Part shown: one piece after another, positions 18,558-26,840 of the stretch | Layout of the letters: each line of letters starts with the position of its first letter | How positions within the stretch are numbered: position 1 is the stretch's first letter | DNA from: an uncultured Oscillospiraceae bacterium | Lineage (GTDB): Bacteria; Bacillota; Clostridia; Oscillospirales; Oscillospiraceae | Reading direction: 5' to 3' | NCBI GenBank assembly: GCA_934512135.1 | Contig: CAKSWT010000009.1 | Span: 47,550-111,549 of the forward strand | Length of the DNA: 64,000 nucleotides | The notes under the pieces: generated by a model | Told to the model about the DNA's origin: nothing | Seen by the model: the letters and a program-made list of their open reading frames with translations, nothing else | Database searches by the model: none | Position numbers and translations under genes: made by a program

Positions 18558-19479
18558 TGGCACATTCCGCCGACACTCTCGATGACAGCCGTTCAAAGCC
18601 TTTGGCGTTCAGGGATGTGTCATCGAGGATGAAAAGCCGACAAAAGGCCACACGGGGCGGGACATGGCGTTTGAAGAGGTTTGCGCCCCCGCCCATGACG
18701 ATCAGGGGCATAGCTCTTGGATCAAGTCCGCTTTCGGTGATGGCAGAGATGATGGTTTCCACATATTCGTCTGCCACAGCATTGATGATTTCTTCCCCAC
18801 GGGGATCCATGCTTCCGGCGTTCCCGGTCATAGCATACTCCAGCTGCACATCGCTCATGGAGATGCCCAGCTCCTGCCGAATCCGTTCTGCGGCACTTCC
18901 AAGACAGCGGATCATGCCAAGCTCCAGACTCTTGCAGGTACCTGCATCGGGAACGCCGTGGTCAATTCGCATCAGATCCACCGTCCAGCCGCCGATATCC
19001 GCCACAATCACAGAGGGTTCCCGAAGGAGTTCAGGCTGGGTCAGCACAGCGGAATAGCCCTGAGGGAAGAGGACCACATCTGCGATGGTGATACTGTAGG
19101 ATTTCTGTTCGTATCGGAAGAGGATGGGTTCCCCCTTGCGGAGGAGATATTTCCGAAAGGCCTGTTTGTCCCGGCCAAAGCTGGTCAAGGGCAGGCCTGC
19201 CGCTAGGATCACAGTAGCGTTTGCATCAGCCTCCCGAAAGGTCAGCTCCTTTGCAATAGCGGCAAGGGTCAGGAGGAAGTAGTTCTCCGACAGGGTTTTG
19301 TCCTTTTGGAGAGGCTGTCTCCCGGTGCCGACCACATAGTACTTTCCCTCATATTCCAGCACATTTTCCATGGTATAGGGTTCGTGGGCATATTCCACGA
19401 TGCCGGAGGGAAAGGAGAAGTGTGCTGTTTTCATGGCTGCATAGCCATGGTCAATGCCGATGGTAATGGGTCCGTTCAT
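18550..19479 (-). CDS. parM: ParM/StbA-type actin-like partition ATPase
   Basis: 309 residues with the actin-fold phosphate loops: TIGIDHGYAAMKTA near the N-terminus, VIVADIGGWTVDLMRI in the middle and LIVMGGGANLFK near the end. ParM proteins form filaments that push plasmid copies apart using a small adaptor bound to a centromere. It overlaps its upstream and downstream neighbours by a few bases, so it sits in one long operon (RepA to the DUF5688 gene). This indicates an element kept as a plasmid or excised circle. Confidence 0.85.
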   Translation of the reverse strand: MNGPITIGIDHGYAAMKTAHFSFPSGIVEYAHEPYTMENVLEYEGKYYVVGTGRQPLQKDKTLSENYFLLTLAAIAKELTFREADANATVILAAGLPLTSFGRDKQAFRKYLLRKGEPILFRYEQKSYSITIADVVLFPQGYSAVLTQPELLREPSVIVADIGGWTVDLMRIDHGVPDAGTCKSLELGMIRCLGSAAERIRQELGISMSDVQLEYAMTGNAGSMDPRGEEIINAVADEYVETIISAITESGLDPRAMPLIVMGGGANLFKRHVPPRVAFCRLFILDDTSLNAKGFERLSSRVSAECANG

Positions 19480-20033
19480 CTTGCGTCACCTCGATTTCGA
19501 TTGTTTTTCTGCCGCTGTTTTTCCGCAGCCAGCGCCTGCTTGGTTTGGATTTTATACTTGTCTCCGCTCTGCCAGAAGTGGACATACAAATCTCCATCAG
19601 CTGTTTTCAGAGGTCGCTGTTCAAAGCCTTCGCCCCAGCCGTCGGAAAACTGACCGGAGCAGTAGTCTACCAGATCCCCCAGCTCCTTCTGGGTGAGGAA
19701 ATCCCTCACCTCGCAGAGGGCAACACCGTAAAGCTGTCCGTCTACCTCTTCCACGGTGATGTTCAGGGAAACCACCTTGTCATTTACACCGTCTGCCTCA
19801 TGATAGTATTCCATGAGACCGCGCTCGGCTTCTGCCGGAAGGGCTTCTCCCTTGATTCCTTCTCGAATCACATCGGCATAGGCGGTCAGATCGTGCCCGT
19901 CCAGCTGGAGGAAGTCATCCTCATAGTCCATATTGTAGGGATCATCCTCCCAACGGTCATAGGAATCTCCCTGATCCAGCTCTGCCGCCAAGGGACAATA
20001 CAATTTCAGCGTATACAGCATTTCTTCATTCAC
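19476..20033 (-). CDS. Hypothetical protein of replication/partition operon
   Basis: 185 acidic residues. The middle contains a motif frequent in Firmicutes conjugative elements (YCSGQFSDGWGEGFEQRPL). The ending is very basic (QRQKNNRNRG). The start ATG overlaps the upstream gene's stop and the stop overlaps the parM ATG (ATGA), so it is translated in the operon. No enzyme motif seen. Function unknown. Confidence 0.65.
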   Translation of the reverse strand: MNEEMLYTLKLYCPLAAELDQGDSYDRWEDDPYNMDYEDDFLQLDGHDLTAYADVIREGIKGEALPAEAERGLMEYYHEADGVNDKVVSLNITVEEVDGQLYGVALCEVRDFLTQKELGDLVDYCSGQFSDGWGEGFEQRPLKTADGDLYVHFWQSGDKYKIQTKQALAAEKQRQKNNRNRGDAR

Positions 20034-20431
20034 TGCAGACCCACCTTTCTGAATCTGGCAAGCATTCTGTCGATGACGTGGATTCTGCTTGCCACCTTTG
20101 TCTCGGTATTATGAAGCCCCTGCATGGAGTGCTGGATTCCGCTTCGGATGGACTGCAGTTCCTTCTTGGAATTACAGAGCCCAACGATGGTATATTTCAC
20201 AGCGCCTGTGCCGTCCCGCACCGCAAGCACTTCCCGATTTCCCTCTTCGTCACGAATTCCAGCCAGATACTGCTGACCAAGCTGTTTGAGGTACCGGCGC
20301 TGAACGGCTTCTTCATCACCCTGTACCCCGTGGCGTTTCAGGATAGATACAATTTCATCGGAGCCCAGCTCCTGATGCTCCAGAAGCCGTTCGAGCATCT
20401 CCCGTTTCGCTTCCTGTGGAATCTTCCCCAT
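20030..20431 (-). CDS. Hypothetical protein of replication/partition operon
   Basis: 133 residues from the ATG at 20429-20431, chosen because GGAGG lies 7 bp upstream. It is mostly helical and charged, with a possible small HTH-like start (GSDEIVSILKRHGVQGDEEAV). It overlaps the end of the parB-like gene. I do not recognise the family. Its place between ParB-like and ParM genes suggests a role in element maintenance. Confidence 0.6.
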   Translation of the reverse strand: MGKIPQEAKREMLERLLEHQELGSDEIVSILKRHGVQGDEEAVQRRYLKQLGQQYLAGIRDEEGNREVLAVRDGTGAVKYTIVGLCNSKKELQSIRSGIQHSMQGLHNTETKVASRIHVIDRMLARFRKVGLQ

Positions 20432-21353
20432 GTGCACACCTCCAATCTTCGGGAATGATCTTCTGTTCCAGCGTATCCGCAATAGTGCGGAAGGTAGTCT
20501 CCAGTTCTCTGGCCTCCTTTGCCATATCCTCCATGGTGGAGGCGGTCATGCAGGAGCACTCCACCCAGATGCGGATGTTTTCCTCGGAAGGGTCAATGAG
20601 GATGGCTTTCTGGAAGCCCTTGCTGAACTTGTTTGCAATTCTGGTTCTGCGGTCAGCCTCCGCATCCTTCTCGGGGATCTCCCGCTTGGCTCGTTCCATT
20701 TCCAGTGCAAGAGCGGCGGCTTCCTCCCGTTCTTCCTCGGGAAGCTGTTCGAGCTGTTTCGTGATCTTGTACCCCTGATTGACGGACAGTTCTTTTTTGT
20801 CCAGTGCTTCTTTTACTACCTCCGGGGCATGTTCATCAATCTGCATGACTTTTCCCATAGTGCGTGCACCGAGACCAACGGCATCCGCAAGCTCTTTTCG
20901 GGTATCCACAGGAGTAGTATGGACTTCCGGCAAGGTTGCCGAAAGTCCACTGTCATACTGATTTCCGTGGTATTCCTGCTGATTGGCTTTCGCTCTGGTT
21001 TCCACATCGGGGCGCAGTTTCAATGCGATTTATCCCAGTTCCCATTTATCCAGATTTCTTCGGTTCTTCTGGGTATCCAGCGCCCACTGTTTTGCCTCCA
21101 GCATATCCCCAAAGGAGAACACCAGCATGGTGTAGGGGAGACCATGCTTTGCGCAGATGCTCTGGCGGTGATGCCCGTCCACAATGTGAAACTCCTCATC
21201 CACGATGATGGGAACATAGCAGCCGTTGTTCAGAATGTCTGCCTCCAAAGCAGAAAACTGCTCCTCACCAAGTGGCGGGAGCAGTTCTCGGAGTTCCGTT
21301 AGGATAATGGGCGTTTTTTCAGCACTGGAATAGGAGATGCCGGTGTTTCTCAT
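20355..21353 (-). pseudogene. ParB/Spo0J-like nuclease-domain protein, split by an in-frame stop
   Basis: Codons 1-107 encode the ParB N-terminal domain (LRELLPPLGEEQFSALEADI, then EEFHIVDGHHRQSI). They end at TAA (21030-21032) right after NLDKWELG. The same frame continues at once with IALKLRPDVETRAKANQ and the ParB central HTH region (AVGLGARTMGKVMQI, then INQGYKI-like). The usual sequence at the break is KWELGKIALKL, so one base change of AAA to TAA explains it. Either the gene is broken, or the second part starts at the TTG at 21021-21023. No ribosome site is obvious there. Confidence 0.75.
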
Positions 21354-21712
21354 GCCGCATCCTCCACAGGGTCAGCAGTGGTTTCAGCCTTATCCGGCTT
21401 GGGGGAGAGGATCTCCAGATCATAGCCCTTTACGAGGAAGCCGGGCTGACGGTTGGGTTCTCCCTCAAACTCGATGGTTTCAAAAGAACCGCAGGCGGCA
21501 ACCTTTGTGCCCTTTCTTGCGTACTGGGCACAACGCTCTGCCAGCTGACCACGGAACTTTACGGAGATGTAATCCGTGGGGCGAATGCCGTCCTTTGTCT
21601 TGTAGGGACGGTTGGATGCAACACGCATAATGGCGTAGGGGGTGGTGTCGTTCTCCTTGTGCTGCAGAACGACATCGGCGGTAACATTACCGGTAATAAA
21701 AATCTTCATCAT
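21350..21712 (-). CDS. SSB-like single-stranded DNA-binding protein of mobile element
   Basis: 120 residues with an OB-fold pattern (KIFITGNVTADVVLQ, then YAIMRVASNRPYKTK, DYISVKFRGQLAERCAQYARKGTKVAACG) and an acidic tail. It is shorter and more divergent than the chromosomal SSB at 59733-60209. It follows RepA and overlaps the start of the parB-like gene. Likely protects single strands during element replication or transfer. Confidence 0.75.
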   Translation of the reverse strand: MMKIFITGNVTADVVLQHKENDTTPYAIMRVASNRPYKTKDGIRPTDYISVKFRGQLAERCAQYARKGTKVAACGSFETIEFEGEPNRQPGFLVKGYDLEILSPKPDKAETTADPVEDAA

Positions 21713-21718
21713 AGTCTT

Positions 21719-22642
21719 TCAGATCCTTTCTTTTTGTTTGGCCTCATTCTGCGCAATGAGCGCAGTAATGTAGGCATCGATGGTAATTGGTGCGTTGTAG
21801 AGTAAGGTCAGCAGGTAGCTTCGCATATTCCGAACGGGACGGGAGACGGATTTCAGGGATTCCAGCACATAGTCAATATGGGTGAAATCCAGCGAGAGCA
21901 GCCGATCTGCTACCTGCTGTCGGGGCATGTCCTCTCCGTTGATACGGATGGTGTCCTTTTTCGAGGACAGGACATCCACCCCCAGAGAGAAAATTCCGTC
22001 CAGTTCATCCCGGGTGTAGTGATCCCGAAGTGCAATATAGCCCCATTTTTCATGAAGCAATCCAAGGAGATTTACTTTCTCTCCGAATCCCTCCAGCTCA
22101 TCCTTCCCGGAAGGAGGACAGAGGGAATCAGTATCACTGAACTCAGTCTTATTCTTCTCTGTATTATTTCTGTCCTGTTTTGGGAGTTCCGGACAACCGT
22201 TTTCAGGAATTCCAGCGTTCCCATTTTCGGAAGGCTGGCTGTTTGCTTTTTCAGAGTTCCCATTTTCGGAACTCTGGCGGTGCCGAACCGTGACGAAGTT
22301 CATCACATAGATCTTATCCGGCTTTCCAAGTCCCTGATGCTTTCGTCGGATCAGGCCCATTTCCTTATCCAGTTCCTTCAGGAGACGGACAGCCTTGTTA
22401 TGTCCGCAGCCCAGCTGTTCCTGAATATCTTCCATGGTGAAGTAGATAAACACGCGGTTCTGCTCGTCGATCCAACCGGAGCGGCGGGACAGGCTCATGC
22501 GATCCAGCATCAGGCCATAAAGCACCTTGGCTTCCACGGATAAAGACTTGAACGCGGGGTCAGTGAACAGTTGTTTGGGAATCCGGTAGAATGTGTACTG
22601 CTCGGCTTCCTGGATGTAGTAATAATCAAATTGGGGTTCCAT
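21719..22642 (-). CDS. RepA_N-type replication initiator
   Basis: 307 residues. The N-terminal domain matches RepA_N initiators of Firmicutes plasmids and Tn1549-like elements (YTFYRIPKQLFTDPAFKSLS, then KVLYGLMLDRMSLS, IYFTMEDIQEQLGCGHNKAVRLLKEL). The C-terminal part has the usual variable DUF6017-like helices. A short internal repeat rich in SENGN/PENGN separates the halves. The start has GGAAGGAGG at ideal spacing. It heads the operon RepA-SSB-ParB-...-ParM. Iterons were not identified. Confidence 0.82.
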   Translation of the reverse strand: MEPQFDYYYIQEAEQYTFYRIPKQLFTDPAFKSLSVEAKVLYGLMLDRMSLSRRSGWIDEQNRVFIYFTMEDIQEQLGCGHNKAVRLLKELDKEMGLIRRKHQGLGKPDKIYVMNFVTVRHRQSSENGNSEKANSQPSENGNAGIPENGCPELPKQDRNNTEKNKTEFSDTDSLCPPSGKDELEGFGEKVNLLGLLHEKWGYIALRDHYTRDELDGIFSLGVDVLSSKKDTIRINGEDMPRQQVADRLLSLDFTHIDYVLESLKSVSRPVRNMRSYLLTLLYNAPITIDAYITALIAQNEAKQKERI

Positions 22643-22778
22643 AGTGTCCTCCTTCCTGTATTTTCGCGCCTGTTATTCTGTTCGTGTTCCTCTCACCAGC
22701 AGCCTATGACTATTCACCCTCACGGGCACACAGATCACAAGTGTCACAATGTTCTCACCGTCCACGATTTGAAAATAT
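22643..22778. other. Upstream region of replication operon
   Basis: About 136 bp holding the promoter region of the RepA operon. No clear -10/-35 pair or iterons were found. A rearrangement boundary to unrelated DNA on the right is likely here or shortly after. Confidence 0.4.
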
Positions 22779-23228
22779 GTGGTGTTGGGGGACTACTCTT
22801 TTGATCTGATCTACAGTGTAATGGAGGTCACAGTTATACACATGGATGGTAAAATTCACCCCTTTCGATCATTTTGCGGATCAGCAATTAGTTTTGCAAT
22901 ACGCCCCTCATGTATATTGCCAGTCATAGAATCCCTTTATCCCCACATATCCATTAACGGAGTAGAGTATGCCTATTATGCTGCATTAGATAACGAATCG
23001 AGCATTGAAATTTCGGAGATTGATGGCGTGTTCGCCTGTTTTAGGAATGATAAGGGCGCGTATAGCTACTTTGCCGAATTCAAAGATTTAGACCGAACGG
23101 AATGGATTGTTGAATTTAATGACGATGGAACAGGCTTGCCGTCTCAGAGCACGCTAAAGGCATTATATAAAGGGAAGGCTGTCGAAGATATACCAGAACA
23201 ATTATCGCAGATAACGCCGATACAATAA
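22779..23228 (+). CDS. Hypothetical protein, possibly a fragment
   Basis: 149 codons from a GTG without a good ribosome site; internal ATGs exist near residues 15 and 22. The C-terminal two thirds look like real protein (YAYYAALDNESSIEISEI, then KGAYSYFAEFKDLDRTEWIVEF) with alternating strands. I recognise no family. The missing start and the breakpoints on both sides suggest it is the rest of a longer gene. Confidence 0.4.
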   Translation: MVLGDYSFDLIYSVMEVTVIHMDGKIHPFRSFCGSAISFAIRPSCILPVIESLYPHISINGVEYAYYAALDNESSIEISEIDGVFACFRNDKGAYSYFAEFKDLDRTEWIVEFNDDGTGLPSQSTLKALYKGKAVEDIPEQLSQITPIQ

Positions 23229-23243
23229 CCGATAAACTGGCAA

Positions 23244-24572
23244 CTATATAATGCTATCTTCGACGAAAGAAGCATTCTCGAAGATCACCTTGCCGTTGCC
23301 GCCTGTTACAGAGGTCTGCTTACTGCCATCACTGCCGGTCAGGGTGAACTGGGCGTTTGCCAGTGGCTCCTTGGTGTCCTTGTCCACTTTGATGATGTCC
23401 AGACGGCCCTTCCAGATCTCGTTGTGAATCTCCAGCTTGTTTCCGCTGGTGTCTGTGGTTACGGTTGTTCCCTGAGAGGAAATCCGAACCTCATAAACCT
23501 TTGTGTCAACATCATAGCCCGACCAACCAGACACCTGCTTCACACAGTAGAGACCATAGGGCAAATCCTTGGAGATGCCAACACCCTTTTCATCAATGGT
23601 GATGACGCATTTCTCATTGGCGCTGGCTTTGGCATAACTGCCCGCACTCTTGAGCCAGACATGGAAGGTTGCACCCTTTTCCGGCTGTTGTGCCTTTGAG
23701 AGACTGTTGGTGGCGTACTTGGTCAGCTGAATTTTGCCCACAATACGCTTGTCCGTAACGGTGAGCTTGATGTTGTTGGTGGCACTGCTGAAATTGGCGT
23801 AGCTGGTGGTAAGCTTGTACACAGCGGAATCCAGCTGGTAGCCCGTGGGCGCTTTCGTCTCTATTAGGGTGTACACGCTGTCACTCTCTGTGCAGGGGTA
23901 GGAATCCGTGGTGAAGGTACCGTTTTTGATGGTGTAGGTCTTGACGGCGGTACCGTTTTTGTACAGGGTGTACTCTGCCCCATCCAGCGTGGTGTCGCCC
24001 AAGGCAAGGCCATCGGAAGAAGCCTTGGTGATGGTTGCATTCCAGTACTTGAACACATTGGAGAAGCTGGCGGTTGCGGTGTTCGCTGCTCCGGTGGTTG
24101 CATTCACAGAAATGGTCACAGTCTGGGTGCTGACAGGCATATATGCCTTGCCGGGGTCGAGTTCTTCCAGTGTGTAAGTGCCTACATACACATTGCTGAA
24201 AGTTGCAACGCCATTGGAATTAGTCGTAGCTGTTACATCTACGGATTTCCCGATGGTGGAAGTACCATGGAGCCGGAACTTAAAGCCATTCAGATTTCCG
24301 TAATTCACAGACTTCTGAACAGTCAGCCCACCTTTCAGCGGGGTATTTGTGAATGTGACAGTGCTGGTGGTATCCGCTTTCAGGGTGACAGTTTGCGCTG
24401 GCTGTGACACATAGCCAGCAACGGCAGTCTCTGTCACGGTGTAGGTTCCTGCATCCAGATCAGAAATGGTGATGGAACCGTTGCTGTCGGTGGTTCGGGT
24501 AACGGTTGCACCCGTGCTGTTATTCTTGATATATAAACAGCTTGCGCTGGTGTTTTTACAGCAAAAAAGCAA
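23244..24572 (-). pseudogene. Cna-B-repeat surface protein (pilin-like) fragment, cut at both ends
   Basis: About 430 codons contain a series of Cna-B/SpaA Ig-like repeats: TVTRTTDSNGSITISDLDAGTYTVTE, then GLTVQKSVNYGNLNG, TYTLEELDPG and ITKASSDGL. Such repeats form the stalk of sortase-anchored adhesins. There is no signal peptide or LPXTG anchor. The right end emerges from a terminator region; the left end breaks inside a repeat (GNGKVIFENASF, then VEDSII and stop). Most likely the middle of a broken adhesin, possibly the partner of the N-terminal fragment at 10379-10977. Confidence 0.75.
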
Positions 24573-24577
24573 AAAAG

Positions 24578-24610
24578 CCGGGAAGCTTGATCTGATGTCA
24601 AACTTCCCGG
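24578..24610 (-). terminator. Rho-independent terminator of RHH fragment
   Basis: Stem CCGGGAAG...CTTCCCGG, followed on the minus strand by a T-rich run. It sits right after the RHH stop codon and before the pilin-like fragment. Confidence 0.8.
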
Positions 24611-24618
24611 CGGGTAGG

Positions 24619-24812
24619 TTATTTGGTTTCTGTGGCGGTTACGGAGAGTGCCTCTTCGATGAGGCTGGCGATGAACTCTTTCTGACTGACCTTCTTGCCC
24701 AGTCGCTGGGACTCGCTGGCGAGGTGTGCCTTCAGCCGCTGGAAGAGTTCCTCGGAAATTTGCAGTGCTAATGTTCTTATTACCTTGGTGGTGCCACCCT
24801 CATAATGCTATC
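24619..24812 (-). pseudogene. RHH protein, C-terminal half
   Basis: The reading YEGGTTKVIRTLALQISEELFQRL, ending KEFIASLIEEALSVTATETK, is a close relative of the second unit of the RHH protein at 16047-16346. The first unit is missing: upstream of HYEGG the frame hits TAG, and the sequence is the end of flavoenzyme 3. It retains its own terminator. Debris of a mobile-element repressor. Confidence 0.75.
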
Positions 24813-26746
24813 GCGTTTCCTGCATCGAATCCTGCAGTCACCGCATCAACGATACGACCACTCTTTACGGCGTCACCCACTGCAATGACGTGCGTAGCAA
24901 CGGATTCCAGCGCATCCCCGTAAGCACATTCAGGTCGTACTCCAAGGGATAGAATAACGACATCTGCCGGTATTGAAGAGATCTCACCGGTAGGAACATC
25001 CTTTACCGTAATATAGCCATTTTCGATAGTGTTTAGTGCAGTGCTGGTCATAATAACTGTATTCGCAATATCAAGATATTTCGTAATATCCCGTACCTGC
25101 GATCCATAAGCTGCAGGGGCGATCTTGTCATTCATCTCGATGATCGTTATCATATTGTTGGACTGGATCAGATATTCTGCTGTTTCCAATCCGGTCATAC
25201 CGGATCCAACAATCACAATATTCATGTCATTGAAGCAGAGCGTTCCATCCAGTATCTTGTCCGGCGTCACAACAAATCCTTCATGTCCTGCGAATACCTT
25301 TGGCACTAAGGGGACTGCACCCGTGGCATCAATTATTGCGTAGGGGCTTAATTCCTTCAGTTCATCCAGAGTAGGAGCATGCTTGAGAACAGTACAGACT
25401 TCGTTTTTTCTCAATTCGCCGGTCAGGTATGCAATAAAATCTCTAATAGCCTCTTTGTGTGGAGCTGCACCTGCAAGCCGAAGCTGCCCGCCCAGTGCAT
25501 CTGATCTCTCGTAGAGTGTAACGCGGAACCCACGTTGGGAAGCGGTGATGGCTGCTTGCATTCCAGCAGGGCCTCCACCAAGGACGACTACCGACTTGTT
25601 GTCAGTTACTCTCTCCGGGGCAGACATTCCTTCTCTACCGCATAGCGGGTTAACTGAGCATTGCATGCCTTCGCCTTGAACAACACCCTGAATGCACTTT
25701 AGACAAGAAATACATTTGCGGATATCTGCCCGTTTTCCACTGAAGGCTTTATTTGTCCACTGTGGATCGGCAATATGATTTCTGGCTGAACCGACGAAAT
25801 CCATATAACCATCCTGAAGCAATTTTTCTGCATAGTCCGGATCCCTGACAGTTGCCACACCAATCACTGGAATGCTGACAAACTGCTTTACTGCCTTCGA
25901 CAGATGCTTTCTCCAGCCCTGACGGAAAGAGGCGGGCTCGAGACTTTGTCCGTATTTGCAACCTGATCCAGCGCAGGTCACATTGATCGCGGAAGCACCG
26001 GCTTCCTCGACCGCGCGGCAGATACGGATACCTTCGTTAAGATGGTAACCACCTTTGGGAAGATATTCCTCAACAGATACGCGAACAAGAATGGGATAAT
26101 CCGATCCCACTTTCTCTCTTGCTGCCCTGAGAATGTCACGGAGGATACGTAAACGGTTTTCAAAGCTCCCGCCGTAGTCATCCTGCCTGTGATTGAAGAA
26201 CGGTGTCAAGAACTGATGCAACAGATAAAAATGCGCGGCATGGATCTCAACACCATCGATTCCCGCTTGTTTCGCATGATAAATACTATCTGCAAATCGA
26301 GTAATCAGTCGCTGGATCTCTTTAATCGTCATCTCACGCACTGGTTGGTCATAGATCAGGTTGGATTGGGCACTTGCAGATACCGGGGTACACCCTTGTA
26401 GATTACCTGAATGCGTCATATTACCGGGATGCTGCAACTGAACAATCACCCGGCAATCGTACTGATGGATCCGATCAGCAAGCTTTTTTAATTCCGGAAT
26501 GGAGGCATCACTCCACGCTTTCACCTGATTGTGATTCATTACTCCAGTATCCGGATCTACCTGCATAAGCTCGGTGATGATTGCACCAACGCCGCCTTTT
26601 GCACGTGCTTCATAATAAGCCAGATAGGCCTCCGTAATCTCTCCATCAGTGGTTGCCATCTCGCATCCGGCTGCTGTCATGATAACACGATTCTTTATGG
26701 TCATGTTACCAATCTGATGAGGACTTCTGAGTATGTTGTATTCCAT
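24800..26746 (-). CDS. Old-Yellow-Enzyme/2,4-dienoyl-CoA reductase-like Fe-S flavoenzyme (paralogue 3)
   Basis: 648 residues: FMN TIM barrel (YLLHQFLTPFFNHRQDDYGG, then SFENRLRI), cysteine cluster CISCLKC near 345, and FAD/NAD(P)H domain starting GGGPAGMQAA near 387. The active-site loop HAAHFY near 167 keeps the tyrosine expected of dienoyl-CoA reductase-type enzymes, unlike paralogues 1 and 2. AAGGAG precedes the ATG. It is the last gene of the cyclase-amidohydrolase-flavoenzyme operon, so it may finish reduction of a ring-opened or unsaturated intermediate. The final codons lie on a DNA junction and the stop codon overlaps foreign sequence, so a few C-terminal residues may be lost. Confidence 0.87.
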   Translation of the reverse strand: MEYNILRSPHQIGNMTIKNRVIMTAAGCEMATTDGEITEAYLAYYEARAKGGVGAIITELMQVDPDTGVMNHNQVKAWSDASIPELKKLADRIHQYDCRVIVQLQHPGNMTHSGNLQGCTPVSASAQSNLIYDQPVREMTIKEIQRLITRFADSIYHAKQAGIDGVEIHAAHFYLLHQFLTPFFNHRQDDYGGSFENRLRILRDILRAAREKVGSDYPILVRVSVEEYLPKGGYHLNEGIRICRAVEEAGASAINVTCAGSGCKYGQSLEPASFRQGWRKHLSKAVKQFVSIPVIGVATVRDPDYAEKLLQDGYMDFVGSARNHIADPQWTNKAFSGKRADIRKCISCLKCIQGVVQGEGMQCSVNPLCGREGMSAPERVTDNKSVVVLGGGPAGMQAAITASQRGFRVTLYERSDALGGQLRLAGAAPHKEAIRDFIAYLTGELRKNEVCTVLKHAPTLDELKELSPYAIIDATGAVPLVPKVFAGHEGFVVTPDKILDGTLCFNDMNIVIVGSGMTGLETAEYLIQSNNMITIIEMNDKIAPAAYGSQVRDITKYLDIANTVIMTSTALNTIENGYITVKDVPTGEISSIPADVVILSLGVRPECAYGDALESVATHVIAVGDAVKSGRIVDAVTAGFDAGNAIAL

Positions 26747-26840
26747 GCGCTATTCTCCTTAATGAAACAGAGCAACTCGAAAGCTGTTCCGTTGACCATA
26801 TTCTTATTGTCGTCCTGTCATGCATTCGCACAAGTGAGGA

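Noticed and set aside
20355..21023. Second half of the parB-like gene as an independent gene starting at TTG
   Set aside because: There is no ribosome site, and it continues the interrupted frame exactly, so a nonsense mutation is the simpler reading.
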